The notes below the pieces were generated by a model. That model had not been told where the DNA came from. It saw only the letters and a program-made list of their open reading frames with translations, and did not search any database. From Flavobacterium sp. IB48 (GTDB taxonomy: Bacteria > Bacteroidota > Bacteroidia > Flavobacteriales > Flavobacteriaceae), in assembly GCF_016405855.1 (NCBI RefSeq), contig NZ_JAEFCA010000001.1, positions 333,316-397,315 of the forward strand: DNA of 64,000 nt. The letters are read 5' to 3'. Position 1 is the first letter of the stretch. Each line of letters begins with the position of its first letter. Below are positions 8,777 through 18,800 of the stretch, one piece after another. The translations under genes were made by a program, and so were the position numbers.

Positions 8777-10246
8777 TTATTTCCAAGTATAAGTCCCAAC
8801 AGATCCTCCTTCAAGAGAAGTTGTAACCCATTTTCCATTGAATTTAATATTGAAAGTTTCTGTTTCCGAACCATCATTTTCTACAATTAATACTTTAGAA
8901 CCTGAAGGCGTAATGAAAGCAACATTCTGTAAGTTTCCTCCTGAGTTACTTTGTATTCTTGTAGATCCCATTGGAACAAATTTTGAAGCATGTGCAATAA
9001 TGTAATACCCTACATTACGCTCAAAACTATCTCCTGAAGTTATAGTTATAGCACCTTTACACATATTACATCCGCCATCTGTATGAGGACCAAAACTTGA
9101 ATTATTAGCTAGATTCCACTCTAATGCATTTTTACTGTAATTTCTCATCGATCCGATAATTACATTTCGAAGATGCCATTTTAAATCGCCATCAAATTTC
9201 CCATCAGAAGAAGTCCATTGTTCTGTAAAATATACGTTCTTAGTCGGATAAGAATTAAAAACGTTAGTTAAGGCACTAATATCTCCTGCGTATAAATGAA
9301 AAGCCGATCCGTCTACAAATGGAAATGCATCTGCATCTGCCAAAATTGCTTTTGGATAATTTGGATTATCGCAGTTGTGGTCGTAAGCAATAATTTTTAC
9401 GTTTAGATTTGCTGCTTTAAATGCTGGGCCTAAACTGTTTTTAATAAAAGCTCCCTGATCTGAGGCAGACATATACATACTTGGATTGTTTCCGTCATGC
9501 AAAGGTTCGTTTTGAGGAGTTACAGCATCGATTGTAATTCCTTCTGCTTTCATCTGCTGAATATATTTTACAAAATATTTAGCGTATACATCATAATACT
9601 CTGTTTTCAGTTCTCCTCCTTTAAAACTAGCTACGTCTTTCATCCAAATCGGCGCAGACCAAGGTGTTGCCAAGATTAAAATCTTTGGATTTATGACTAA
9701 AATTTCTTTTAGCATAGCAATTAGAGTTTTGTCTTTTTCTAAACTAAATTTTTCTAGGTTTAAATCTGTTTCGCCAGCAGCAAGATCGTCGTAAGTAAAC
9801 GGTGTTGCATTTAAATCTGAAGCTCCAATACTGATTCTTATGTAGCTAACTCCAATTGAATTTGCGCCAGAACCAAACAGTTCCTGCAAAAGAGCCGTTC
9901 TTTTAGCTGCGTTTAGCTGGTTTATAACCTCCACACTTCCTCCTGTTAAAGTATATCCAAAACCATCAATGGTCTGATATTTTTGATTGGCATTTACTTC
10001 AATATTAGCATAAGTATTTGTTGTTGTACCAAAACCCAATATTCCCGATTGTTTTGCCAATAAAACAGTCTGATTGCCTTTTGTTAGCCAAAAATCAACA
10101 TCGTTTGTAACTACTACTGGAGGTGTCACTGGAGGATCTACAGGCGGATTTTCTACTGGATCACTTGAAGAAGAACATTTTACTTGAGCCAATACGGCTG
10201 CCATAAAGAAAAATGCTTTTATGGTATTTTTTAAATTGAATTTCAT
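8777..10246 (-). CDS. GH30 family beta-glucanase, lipoprotein (copy 2)
   Basis: A GH30 enzyme of 489 residues with lipobox LAQVKC (Cys24), then a Pro/Val-rich spacer (residues 28-47) that would hold the enzyme away from the membrane. Acid/base Glu247 lies in TPQNEP and nucleophile Glu342 in YFTEQW. It pairs with the enzyme at 4594-6018 through shared SIGASDLN, DHNC and CxxCKGA motifs. The spacer and the Ser/Asp residues after the lipidated Cys suggest surface exposure, which would make it a candidate for the first endo-cut on the polymer. It lies 28 bases downstream of the next GH30 gene and 18 bases upstream of the GH5 gene. Confidence 0.87.
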   Translation of the reverse strand: MKFNLKNTIKAFFFMAAVLAQVKCSSSSDPVENPPVDPPVTPPVVVTNDVDFWLTKGNQTVLLAKQSGILGFGTTTNTYANIEVNANQKYQTIDGFGYTLTGGSVEVINQLNAAKRTALLQELFGSGANSIGVSYIRISIGASDLNATPFTYDDLAAGETDLNLEKFSLEKDKTLIAMLKEILVINPKILILATPWSAPIWMKDVASFKGGELKTEYYDVYAKYFVKYIQQMKAEGITIDAVTPQNEPLHDGNNPSMYMSASDQGAFIKNSLGPAFKAANLNVKIIAYDHNCDNPNYPKAILADADAFPFVDGSAFHLYAGDISALTNVFNSYPTKNVYFTEQWTSSDGKFDGDLKWHLRNVIIGSMRNYSKNALEWNLANNSSFGPHTDGGCNMCKGAITITSGDSFERNVGYYIIAHASKFVPMGSTRIQSNSGGNLQNVAFITPSGSKVLIVENDGSETETFNIKFNGKWVTTSLEGGSVGTYTWK

Positions 10247-10274
10247 TTTTTGCGGTTATTTAGTTAGCTGACAA

Positions 10275-11726
10275 TTAATAAACAATTGTCTGTATAGCGT
10301 GTGCCGGAATTGTAATTGTTGTTTTTTCTGTTTGATTTTCTAAAGAATAAACAATCTCTTTTTCAGATTGATTCATCACTACAGTAATCAATTGTCCGTC
10401 AGAATTTTTAAAAGATGTGCTTAATAAAGATTTGTCGCTTATGGTTTCAAGTACTCTTTTTGCATTGGGTCTAATGAATTTTGAAAAATGCCCAATATAG
10501 TAGTACATTGGCGTATAAATTAACTCATCTTTTGTTATGTCGGCATGAATAGGCGCAAAACAGAAATTTCCAACATGATTTGGTCCTCCTTTTTGATCTA
10601 GAAGAATATTCCAATCTGTCCAACCAACAGTTCCGTTATTAAAATCATTAATTATATTAATTCCGTAACGCTCTGCATTTCCCCAAAATTGATATTTTGT
10701 AGCATCAAATTTTTCAATACAGCCTTCTGTAAAAAGAAGATTTTTATTTGGAAAAGCTTCATGAACTTTTGCAACAGATTCGAATTGAGGTGGCCCTCCA
10801 TTCCAAGTTTCATACCAGTGAAATCCAATTCCCCAAGCATATTTAGAAACTTCAGGATCTGAGAAAACAAGATTGGCTCTTTTGATTAACATATCTCCTC
10901 GATTATGATCCCAAATAATAACATTTTTAGCCCCCAAACCTTCTCTCTCTAAAGTTGGCCCAAGGTAATTTTTAAGAAAATCTCTTTCTGCTTCTGGAGT
11001 GTAAATACAAGATTCCCAACTTTGTTTGGCCATTGGTTCGTTTTGAACTGTCAATCCCCAAATTGGAATTCCTTCTTTTTCGTACTCTTTTATAAACTTC
11101 GTATAATATAGTGCCCAAGATGGAGCAAATTCAGGCAACAAAACGCCGCCGTGCAAAATATCATTATTGTCTTTCATGAAAGCTGGGGGACTCCATGGAC
11201 TAACAAATAAGGTTAGTTTTCCGCCGGCTGTTTTAATTGCTTTTTTAATTAGTGGAATTCTATATTTGCGATCGTGGTTTATATTAAAAGTCTTTAGTTC
11301 TTTGTCTCCTTCAGCAACATATGTATAGCTATCACTGCTGAAATCACAGCTGTGAATGTTTGTTCTAGCCAAAGTATACCCAATACCTTTGTTTTTATCG
11401 TAATAAGCAGTTAAAAATTCCTGTTGTTTTTTAGGCGATAATTTTGCAAAAACTTCTGCACTTGCATCTGTAATTGCTCCTCCTATTCCGAGAAAGGTTT
11501 GGTCTGTTTTTCCAGTATTTACAATAATAGATACTGTTGATGTTTTTTGTTGTGTAGTGTTGTTCTTCGAAATAAAATCATTTGATAATGATAATTTCAA
11601 ATTGGTATTTTCGGCAGTAGTATAAACCTTTATTTTACTGTTTTTTTGAGCTGTTATTTTTGAGGTAAAACAGCTTAATTGTATTAGAACAAAGGCTGAT
11701 AAAAATATTTGTGAGGTAACTTTCAT
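10275..11726 (-). CDS. GH30 family glucosidase (copy 3)
   Basis: A GH30 enzyme of 483 residues of the glucosylceramidase-like type. The export signal is ambiguous: a lipobox-like LIQLSC (Cys19) is followed by a second possible cleavage after ITAQ. The catalytic pair is Glu230 in TVQNEP and Glu334 in LFTEGC. GIGGAITDASAEVF opens the barrel. It is most similar to the adjacent enzyme at 11818-13272, sharing WESCIYT.EAERDF and GFHWYETW, and differs clearly from the copies at 4594 and 8777. The two neighbours therefore look like a local tandem duplication. Confidence 0.87.
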   Translation of the reverse strand: MKVTSQIFLSAFVLIQLSCFTSKITAQKNSKIKVYTTAENTNLKLSLSNDFISKNNTTQQKTSTVSIIVNTGKTDQTFLGIGGAITDASAEVFAKLSPKKQQEFLTAYYDKNKGIGYTLARTNIHSCDFSSDSYTYVAEGDKELKTFNINHDRKYRIPLIKKAIKTAGGKLTLFVSPWSPPAFMKDNNDILHGGVLLPEFAPSWALYYTKFIKEYEKEGIPIWGLTVQNEPMAKQSWESCIYTPEAERDFLKNYLGPTLEREGLGAKNVIIWDHNRGDMLIKRANLVFSDPEVSKYAWGIGFHWYETWNGGPPQFESVAKVHEAFPNKNLLFTEGCIEKFDATKYQFWGNAERYGINIINDFNNGTVGWTDWNILLDQKGGPNHVGNFCFAPIHADITKDELIYTPMYYYIGHFSKFIRPNAKRVLETISDKSLLSTSFKNSDGQLITVVMNQSEKEIVYSLENQTEKTTITIPAHAIQTIVY

Positions 11727-11817
11727 GTTGCTTAAATAATCGTTTTAAAATTAAAAGCAAGAGAAGACTAAAATGGATGATTCAAATTAGTCCTCTTCAT
11801 TACTTTACTGCAAAATA

Positions 11818-13272
11818 TTAATAAACAAGTGTTTGTATAGCATGTGACGGAATTTTCACTTCTGCCTTTTTATCACCAATAATTAAATTGTATGTAAGAT
11901 CATTGGCTGATTGGTTCATGACAATAGTTGCCATTGTTCCGTCAGCATTTAAAAAAGATGTGCTTAATAATGCGCTTTTACTTGCAGCTGTACTTACACG
12001 AACTGCATTTAAGCGAATGAACTTTGAAAAGTGTCCAATGTAATAATAAGATGGAGTGTAAATTAATTCTCCAGTTGTTGTATCTGCATGAATTGGTGCG
12101 AAACAGAAATTTCCAACATGATTTGGACCTCCATTCTGGTCTAGAAGAATATTCCAGTCTGTCCAAGCCACGGTTCCGTTATTAAAATCATTAATCATGT
12201 TAATTCCATAACGCTCAGCATTACCCCAAAATTGATATTTTGATGCATCAAATTTTTCGATACAACCTTCAGTAAACATCAGTTTTTTGTCTGGATAAGC
12301 TTCATTTACTTTCCCTACGTTATCAAACATTGGTGCACCGCCAGACCAAGTTTCGTACCAGTGAAATCCCATTCCCCAAACATATTTTGACGCTTCAGGA
12401 TCTGAATAAATTACATTGGCGCGATAATTCATCAAATCACGGTTATGATCCCAAACGATAATTTTTTTATCTCCAAGATTTTCTTTTTTCAAAGTTGGCC
12501 CAAGATAATTTTTGATAAAATCTCTCTCAGCTTCAGCTGTATAAATACAAGATTCCCAAGTCTGAACCGCCATTGGTTCATTTTGAGTAGAAGTTCCCCA
12601 AATCGGAATGCCTTCTTTTTCGTAAGCTTTAATAAATTTTACATAAAAATTAGCCCAAGTTTGGTAGTATTCAGGAAGTAAAGTTCCTCCTTTTAATACA
12701 TTCTTATTGCTTTTCATAAAAGCATTTGGTGACCAAGGCGCAACATAAGTTGTCAATTTTCCACCAGCTTTTTGAATGGCTTGTTTGATTAAAGGAATTC
12801 GATATTGTCTATCGTGATCAATAGAAAAAGTTTTCAGATCTTTATCTCCTTCTTCGATATAAGAATAGCTTCCACTGCTAAAATCAGAACTTTGAATTGT
12901 TGTTCTTAGCAAAGAATAGCCTATACCTTTTTGCTGATCGTAGTAAGCATTTAAAAATTCTGCTTGTTTTTCTTTTGAAAGTTTAGCAAATATTTCGGCA
13001 CTAGCATCTGTGATAGCCCCTCCGATTCCCATAAAAGTCTGAAACTTTTTAGATGGTTGGACAAAAATAGAATTTTCGGTTTCTAGAGGTTGTTTTGCGG
13101 CAGAAAAAGTCAAATTATCTGTAGTAGTTAATCGTAACTTAGAGTTTTCTGCAGTAGTATAAACGGTTATTTTTTTACCGTCGGTTGTGAACTCTTTTTT
13201 TGTTTTTGGCTGTTGTGCAAAAGCTGCAACAGAAAACAAAAGGCATATAATTTTTAGACTATTTTTTTTCAT
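11818..13272 (-). CDS. GH30 family glucosidase (copy 4)
   Basis: A GH30 enzyme of 484 residues with a plain signal peptide (cut after AAFAQ) and no lipobox, so it is probably soluble in the periplasm. The catalytic pair is Glu232 in STQNEP and Glu335 in MFTEGC. Long stretches match its neighbour at 10275-11726, including the region around FWGNAERYGIN. It is the first enzyme after the susC-susD-binding-protein trio and is separated from it by an intrinsic terminator (13348-13385). Different localization from its sister may split surface and periplasmic steps. Confidence 0.88.
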   Translation of the reverse strand: MKKNSLKIICLLFSVAAFAQQPKTKKEFTTDGKKITVYTTAENSKLRLTTTDNLTFSAAKQPLETENSIFVQPSKKFQTFMGIGGAITDASAEIFAKLSKEKQAEFLNAYYDQQKGIGYSLLRTTIQSSDFSSGSYSYIEEGDKDLKTFSIDHDRQYRIPLIKQAIQKAGGKLTTYVAPWSPNAFMKSNKNVLKGGTLLPEYYQTWANFYVKFIKAYEKEGIPIWGTSTQNEPMAVQTWESCIYTAEAERDFIKNYLGPTLKKENLGDKKIIVWDHNRDLMNYRANVIYSDPEASKYVWGMGFHWYETWSGGAPMFDNVGKVNEAYPDKKLMFTEGCIEKFDASKYQFWGNAERYGINMINDFNNGTVAWTDWNILLDQNGGPNHVGNFCFAPIHADTTTGELIYTPSYYYIGHFSKFIRLNAVRVSTAASKSALLSTSFLNADGTMATIVMNQSANDLTYNLIIGDKKAEVKIPSHAIQTLVY

Positions 13273-13347
13273 TCGCTTCTAATTATAATGTTTTTAAATT
13301 GAAGTTTAGAAGAAATCAAAAAAATGAGTTCTACCATTGAAGGATTT

Positions 13348-13385
13348 AAAAAATAGCCCATACTCATAATGATTATGGGCTATTT
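13348..13385 (-). terminator. Intrinsic terminator or attenuator inside the glycan locus
   Basis: Perfect 12-bp stem (13351-13362 with 13374-13385, AAATAGCCCATA/TATGGGCTATTT) and an 11-base loop. Reading the minus strand, the stem ends in a run of six T (13353 down to 13348). It follows the binding-protein gene (stop at 13423) and precedes the first GH30 gene, so it should cut transcription between uptake and enzyme genes, at least partly. Confidence 0.7.
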
Positions 13386-13422
13386 ACAACCAAACTTAAA
13401 CTTAAACTTAACTTAATCTTTA

Positions 13423-14304
13423 TTATTTTGCTCTCATTTCAATTCTTCCAATTGTAATTCCATCTTTTGTAAACTTATTACCACTACCACCACTTCTGAT
13501 AACTAAATAAATTTTACCTGTTGTGTCGAATTTAACTACATTAGAAACTGAAGCCGTTCTGTCATTTTTAACACATCCAACAATTGACAGTCTTCCTAAA
13601 AATGCACTTTTAGCACAACCATCCCAAGTACTCAATCCCATAACTTTGTTGTCTTTGTACTCAACACCATCTACAGGGACTGTTTTACCAGCATATACTT
13701 CAAACCAAGTTTCGTCAGATCCGCTTGGAGATGAAACCAACATATCAATTGTATATTCTTTATCTTTTACAACATCAATTGCTTGGTAGATACCTTCTTG
13801 TGCACCTCCTCCAGCAGAGTGAATTGTTGCGCTTCCAGTTTCAAAAGACCAAAAAGCAGCCCCTGTCGGACTTAATTTTGCAGATGTCCATTGTGCAATG
13901 TCAGCAGCATTATTAAAGAAACCGCCTTTTACTAAATTAGGTTTCGCTGGATCTGAAGTTTCTACTACAATTGGATGAGACACATCTGCACTTGCTCCTC
14001 CTGCTCCAACTGCAATATGTTTAACAGTGTAAGTACCTGCATCTGGCAAAACGATTTTTTCAGTCATTTTCCCTAAGTAAGGCCCATATCCAATATCCCA
14101 ATAAGAATCAATAACTCCTTTTATTTGAGATGTTAGCATATAGGTGTTTACTTCTCCTGCAACAGGTGTTATCGTAAACGAAGGATCAACATTTGTAGCC
14201 AAAAGAGGGTTCTCATTAACTTCTTCGCTACAGCTGTTTAGTGTTCCTAATGCTAAAACTAGCATTAGGTATACACTTTTTCTAAAATATATATTTAGGT
14301 TCAT
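13423..14304 (-). CDS. Surface glycan-binding lipoprotein
   Basis: A 293-residue protein without recognisable catalytic residues. The lipobox gives Cys25 (LNSCSEE), and the acidic residues right after Ser resemble the export signal of surface lipoproteins in Flavobacteriia. Residues about 40-120 look like a PKD-type beta-sandwich (VDPSFTITP ... AGTYTVKHIAVG). Residues about 125-290 look like a carbohydrate-binding jelly roll (GGFFNNAADIAQWTS ... IGRIEMRAK). Its position directly after susD is the usual place for a SusE/F-like surface glycan-binding protein. It would hold the polymer near the SusC/D importer. The exact ligand is unknown. Confidence 0.75.
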   Translation of the reverse strand: MNLNIYFRKSVYLMLVLALGTLNSCSEEVNENPLLATNVDPSFTITPVAGEVNTYMLTSQIKGVIDSYWDIGYGPYLGKMTEKIVLPDAGTYTVKHIAVGAGGASADVSHPIVVETSDPAKPNLVKGGFFNNAADIAQWTSAKLSPTGAAFWSFETGSATIHSAGGGAQEGIYQAIDVVKDKEYTIDMLVSSPSGSDETWFEVYAGKTVPVDGVEYKDNKVMGLSTWDGCAKSAFLGRLSIVGCVKNDRTASVSNVVKFDTTGKIYLVIRSGGSGNKFTKDGITIGRIEMRAK

Positions 14305-14333
14305 TTCTTTTTATTTTGGTTAATTAGTAAATA

Positions 14334-15842
14334 CTATTGGTAATTAGGATTTTGTTTTAATTTAGTACCGTTAAGTTCTGTGTACGGAATTGGGAAAATC
14401 TCATCTGTTCCAGCATCAAAACCTCTATCAGATAAAGCTGCTGCTGCATCTCCCCATCTTACTAAATCAAAGAATCTATGTCCTTCACCCGCTAATTCCA
14501 TTCTTCTTTCGTGCTTAATAGCTGCTAATGTTACAGGAACAGGAGTTAATCCGGCTCTTTTTCTAACCGCATCAAGTAAAGCTTGTGCTCTTGTTCCAGA
14601 TCCTAACGCTTCTGCTTCCATTAAGTAAGTATCTGCAAGTCTGATTACATAAGAGTTTTGTTTGTAGTTCAACTCTGAGTTACCTCCACCTGTACTAACA
14701 TCTGTCTGTCTTGGAAGATATTTGTTCAAGAAATATCCAGTGTCTTGGTAAGCTGGAATATAATCTGCTTTTCCTGCTGCTTTTAATGCTTTTAAATCAA
14801 GAATTGTAGCATCCTTACGTGGATCACCTTGCATTGCATCATATAATTTTTGAGTTGCAACGTTAAATGCCCATCCTGCTGGAAGATCTGGAGCATCAGA
14901 ACCTTTTGGTCTAGAATATCCTCTTGGCCCAACCATGATGTTTAAAGAGTTTCCTTCATCTTTACCTTGTCCCCAGAATGTCCAATCAGAGTTACCAGCA
15001 CTACTGTGAGATACTTCAATTAATGATTCTGCGTTAAATTTGTTTGATGTAATCCATAAATCACTAAAGTGATCTAACAATTTATTACCGTATTGGTTCA
15101 CTGCTCCAGGAGTACCGTTTACTTCTGCTAAAACAGCTGCTGCCTGAGGGTTTTTACCTTCAAACAAATACACTTTTCCTAAAAGCGCTTGAGCAGCTCC
15201 TTTGTTAAATCTTCCAGCCTCAGTTTTTGCATCCACTTTATTTGGTAAAGCAGCAATAGCTTCTGTCAAATCTTTTTCTATTTGAGCATAAATTACCTCT
15301 GGAGCAACTTGCTCAGGATTATAAATTGTTTCTGTAGTTAACGGCTCTAAAACTAATGCAAGGTTTTTGAACAGTCTTACTAAATTGAAATAGTAAAATG
15401 CACGTAAAGTTTTAGCTTCAGCTGCAAATCTGCTTCTTACTCCATCATTCATTGAAGCTGCTGGTAATTTAGCGATCAACATATTTGCTCTAGAAATACC
15501 TTGGTAATGATCGCTCCAATAGCTACCTGGAATAGTAATTGAAGTAAGTGAGTGTGTAGAGAAATTCTGGATTCCGGTTCCGTCTGTAGAACTACCTCCA
15601 CCAGCATAAAAATCATCAGAACCAGCATTTAGCATCGCTACTAAGTTTTCAAAACCTCCTGTATTTTTTCTCAACGGATCGTAAACTCCAATTAAAGCCG
15701 CATAGCATTGTTGCTCATTAGAAAAATAGGTACTTGTATCGAATTTTCCTTTTGGATCAATAGTCACAAAATCTTCAGAGCAAGATCCTAGAACAGCCAT
15801 TGCCACGGCTACATATATATATTTAAATTTTATCGTTTTCAT
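14334..15842 (-). CDS. susD: SusD/RagB-family surface glycan-binding lipoprotein
   Basis: SusD-like proteins form the lid on the SusC transporter and capture oligosaccharides. The 502-residue length is typical. The lipobox is LGSC (Cys21), followed by SEDF, a good match to the surface lipoprotein export signal. Family hallmarks are the helical AEAKTLRAFYYFNLVRLF segment near residue 140 and the C-terminal RRMELAGEGHRFFDLVRWG stretch. It starts 14 bases after the susC stop and is certainly cotranscribed with it. The symbol marks family membership; the glycan need not be starch. Confidence 0.93.
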   Translation of the reverse strand: MKTIKFKYIYVAVAMAVLGSCSEDFVTIDPKGKFDTSTYFSNEQQCYAALIGVYDPLRKNTGGFENLVAMLNAGSDDFYAGGGSSTDGTGIQNFSTHSLTSITIPGSYWSDHYQGISRANMLIAKLPAASMNDGVRSRFAAEAKTLRAFYYFNLVRLFKNLALVLEPLTTETIYNPEQVAPEVIYAQIEKDLTEAIAALPNKVDAKTEAGRFNKGAAQALLGKVYLFEGKNPQAAAVLAEVNGTPGAVNQYGNKLLDHFSDLWITSNKFNAESLIEVSHSSAGNSDWTFWGQGKDEGNSLNIMVGPRGYSRPKGSDAPDLPAGWAFNVATQKLYDAMQGDPRKDATILDLKALKAAGKADYIPAYQDTGYFLNKYLPRQTDVSTGGGNSELNYKQNSYVIRLADTYLMEAEALGSGTRAQALLDAVRKRAGLTPVPVTLAAIKHERRMELAGEGHRFFDLVRWGDAAAALSDRGFDAGTDEIFPIPYTELNGTKLKQNPNYQ

Positions 15843-15856
15843 GATTCTTTAATTTA

Positions 15857-18800
15857 TTAAAATTGAACGTTAGCTCCAAACAGAATAGATCTTGCTTGCG
15901 GATAAACTCCTTTATCTATACCAAAAACTTGACCTCCAATTTCTGGATCATATCCAGTGTATTTTGTAAAAGTGATTAAGTTTTCTCCTGTTAGGTAAAA
16001 ACGTAATTTATCTGCTCCAATTTTAGATGATAAACTAGCTGGCATTGTGTAACCAAGAGTTACAACTTTTAAACGCAAATAGTTTCCATTTTCAAGATAA
16101 AAATCAGACATGTTAGTGTAATTTTTATTTGGATCATTATTTGTTAATCTTGGATAATCGTTTGAAGTTCCTTCTCCAACCCAACGCTCTAAAACTTTAG
16201 TTTGATAGTTTGCATTAAGTACATCTAGTCTTCTTAAACCTTGGAAGATTTTGCTTCCTGCAGCACCTTGAGTAAATGCCATAAAGTCAAAGTTTTTGTA
16301 ATCTAAGTTTACTGTAAAACCAAAAGTATATTTAGGAATATTTGTTCCTAAGAATTGTTTATCGTCATCAGTAATTTTTCCATCTCCATTAGAATCTACC
16401 CAACGGAAATCTCCAGGTCTAGCATTTGGTTGCATTAAAGCTCCATCTGCATTTTTATAAGCGGCAACTTCAACTTCATTTTGGAAGATTCCAGCTGTTT
16501 TAAATCCGTAGAATTCGTTAAATGAGTGTCCAACTTGTGTTCTAGTTACAGGTCCCATAGATTGGAAAGTAGCATCTCCAACAATGAAATTAGTAGATGA
16601 ACCTACGTAAGTAATTTCGTTTTTCAAGTAAGCAAAATTCGCATTAACACCTAAATTAAAATCTCCAAGTCTTTTCTTGTATCCTAATTCAACCTCAAAA
16701 CCTTTATTATCCATATCTGCAATATTTGCAGAAGGTGCATCAACTACTCCAACGTATCCAGGAATTACAATATTTCTTAAGATTCCTTTTGTTGTTTTTT
16801 TGTAGTAATCAAGTGTAAGAGTAAAATCATTAAATAATTTTGCATCAAGACCTACAGTTGTTTGAGATGTTTCTTCCCATCCTAAGTTTGCATTAGGCAA
16901 AGTAGAGTTTCCGTATCCTGTAGTAATGTCTCCTGTATTTCCAACAGCATAATTGTAACCTCCAACAACCAACGCTCTATATTTAAAATCATCAATGTTA
17001 TCGTTACCCACAACTCCGTAACCTCCACGTAATTTTAAAGTATTAACTACATTGTTTTCTTTCCAGAAGCCTTCTTTAGAAAGTACCCATCCTAGAGAGA
17101 ATGAAGGGAAAACCCCCCATTTTTTGTTTTCACCAAAACGAGTTGATCCATCACGACGAACGATTCCTGTGAAAAGATATTTCTCCATGTAGTCGTAGTT
17201 AGCACGTAAGAACAACGAAGCCAATTTGTGCTCTACTTTATCGCTTGTTCTAGTTGATCTGTCAGATTGAGGAACATCAAAATTCCAAGAAGCATCTTTG
17301 TAACTTGTAATTGGAAGACCAAACATTGTCGTTCCGATAGTAGTTCCAATATTTTCAACATAAGCTCCTTGTCCAGCTAAAACACTAACGTTATGATCTC
17401 CAAATTTGTTAGCATAAGATAAAGTATTCTCAAGAGTCCAAGAAAGCGCTTTTTCGTTGTTTTGATTATAGTTATTTCTATCAGCTTTCATGTTTGGGTT
17501 TAAGAAGTTAACCGGAGTAAACATTTCATTACCCCAATATGCTAACTTACCACCAAGTGTTGTTCTAAATTTTAAATGACTTGTAATGTTAGCCTCTAAG
17601 TAAGCATTACCAACAAAATCATCTGACCAATCATATCCTCCTAATCTAGTTTGAGTATATGCTAAAGGGTTCGTCATTTCTTGTTGTACTAAAGAAGAAA
17701 TTCCGTAAGGATTACCGTTTGCATCTCTAATAACATTTGGATTTGTATAGTAACCTGTATTTGCAACAGCAGGATCAGTAACCACTAATGGAGTAAGCGG
17801 ATCTAAATTAACTGCTGAACTTAAAGGTCCTCCAAACTCACTATTTACGTTACCAATACCTTTAGTTTTTTGGTGTGTATATCCAAAAGTCTGTCCGAAA
17901 GTAAAGTAATCAGAAATTTTGTGTGTTGAGTTTAATCTGAAGTTTTTCTTTGTATAATTAGAAATATCAGTAGTAACGATACCTTCTTGATCTTGAATTC
18001 CGAATGAAGCGTAGAAAGTAGATTTTTCACCACCACCACTAATGCTTAACTCGTGTGTGTATCTGAAAGCAGAGTCATTAAAAATTGCATCTTGCCAGTC
18101 TGTACCTTTACCGAAAGAAGCTGGATTTGCATATTTAATACCACCACCATCATTTAAAGATTTTTCATTCATAAGAGTTGCATACTGAGTAGCATTCAAC
18201 ATATTTAATCTTCTAGCTGGAGCAGAGATACCTGCAAAACCATTATAGTTTACAGAAATTTTCCCTGATTTTCCTTTTTTAGTAGTAACTAAGATAACCC
18301 CAGTAGCCGCACGAGTACCGTAGATTGCAGCAGAAGCAGCATCTTTAAGTACCTCGATAGATTCAATATCAGATTGATTAATAAAACCAACTGCACCAGC
18401 ATCTACAGCAATTCCGTCAACTACCCATAAAGGATCATTTCCACCTTCTCTAAAGGTAGTTATACCTCTTACACGAACTTTTGAAGCTGCACCCGGCTGT
18501 CCAGAAGTAGCTGCAACAGAAACCCCCGCTACTCTACCTTGCAAAGACTGTTCAACACGTCCGTTTGGCACTTTTTCAAGATCAGCTGCTTTTACACTAG
18601 AGATTGCACCAGTTACAACAGATTTCTTTTGAGTACCATATCCAACAACCACAACTTCATTTAAAGTTTGTGATTCTGGTTTCAACTGAATAGTAATTTT
18701 TGTTCTACCATTTACTGCTTCTGTTACTGTAGTGTAACCAATAAACGTAATTGTTAATGATCCATTTGAAGGTACCTGCATCTGGAATTTTCCGTCAAAA

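Noticed and set aside
11750..11800. Second attenuator between the two GH30 genes at 11.7 kb
   Set aside because: The GACTAA/TTAGTC pairing is short and interrupted and has no T-run on the coding strand.
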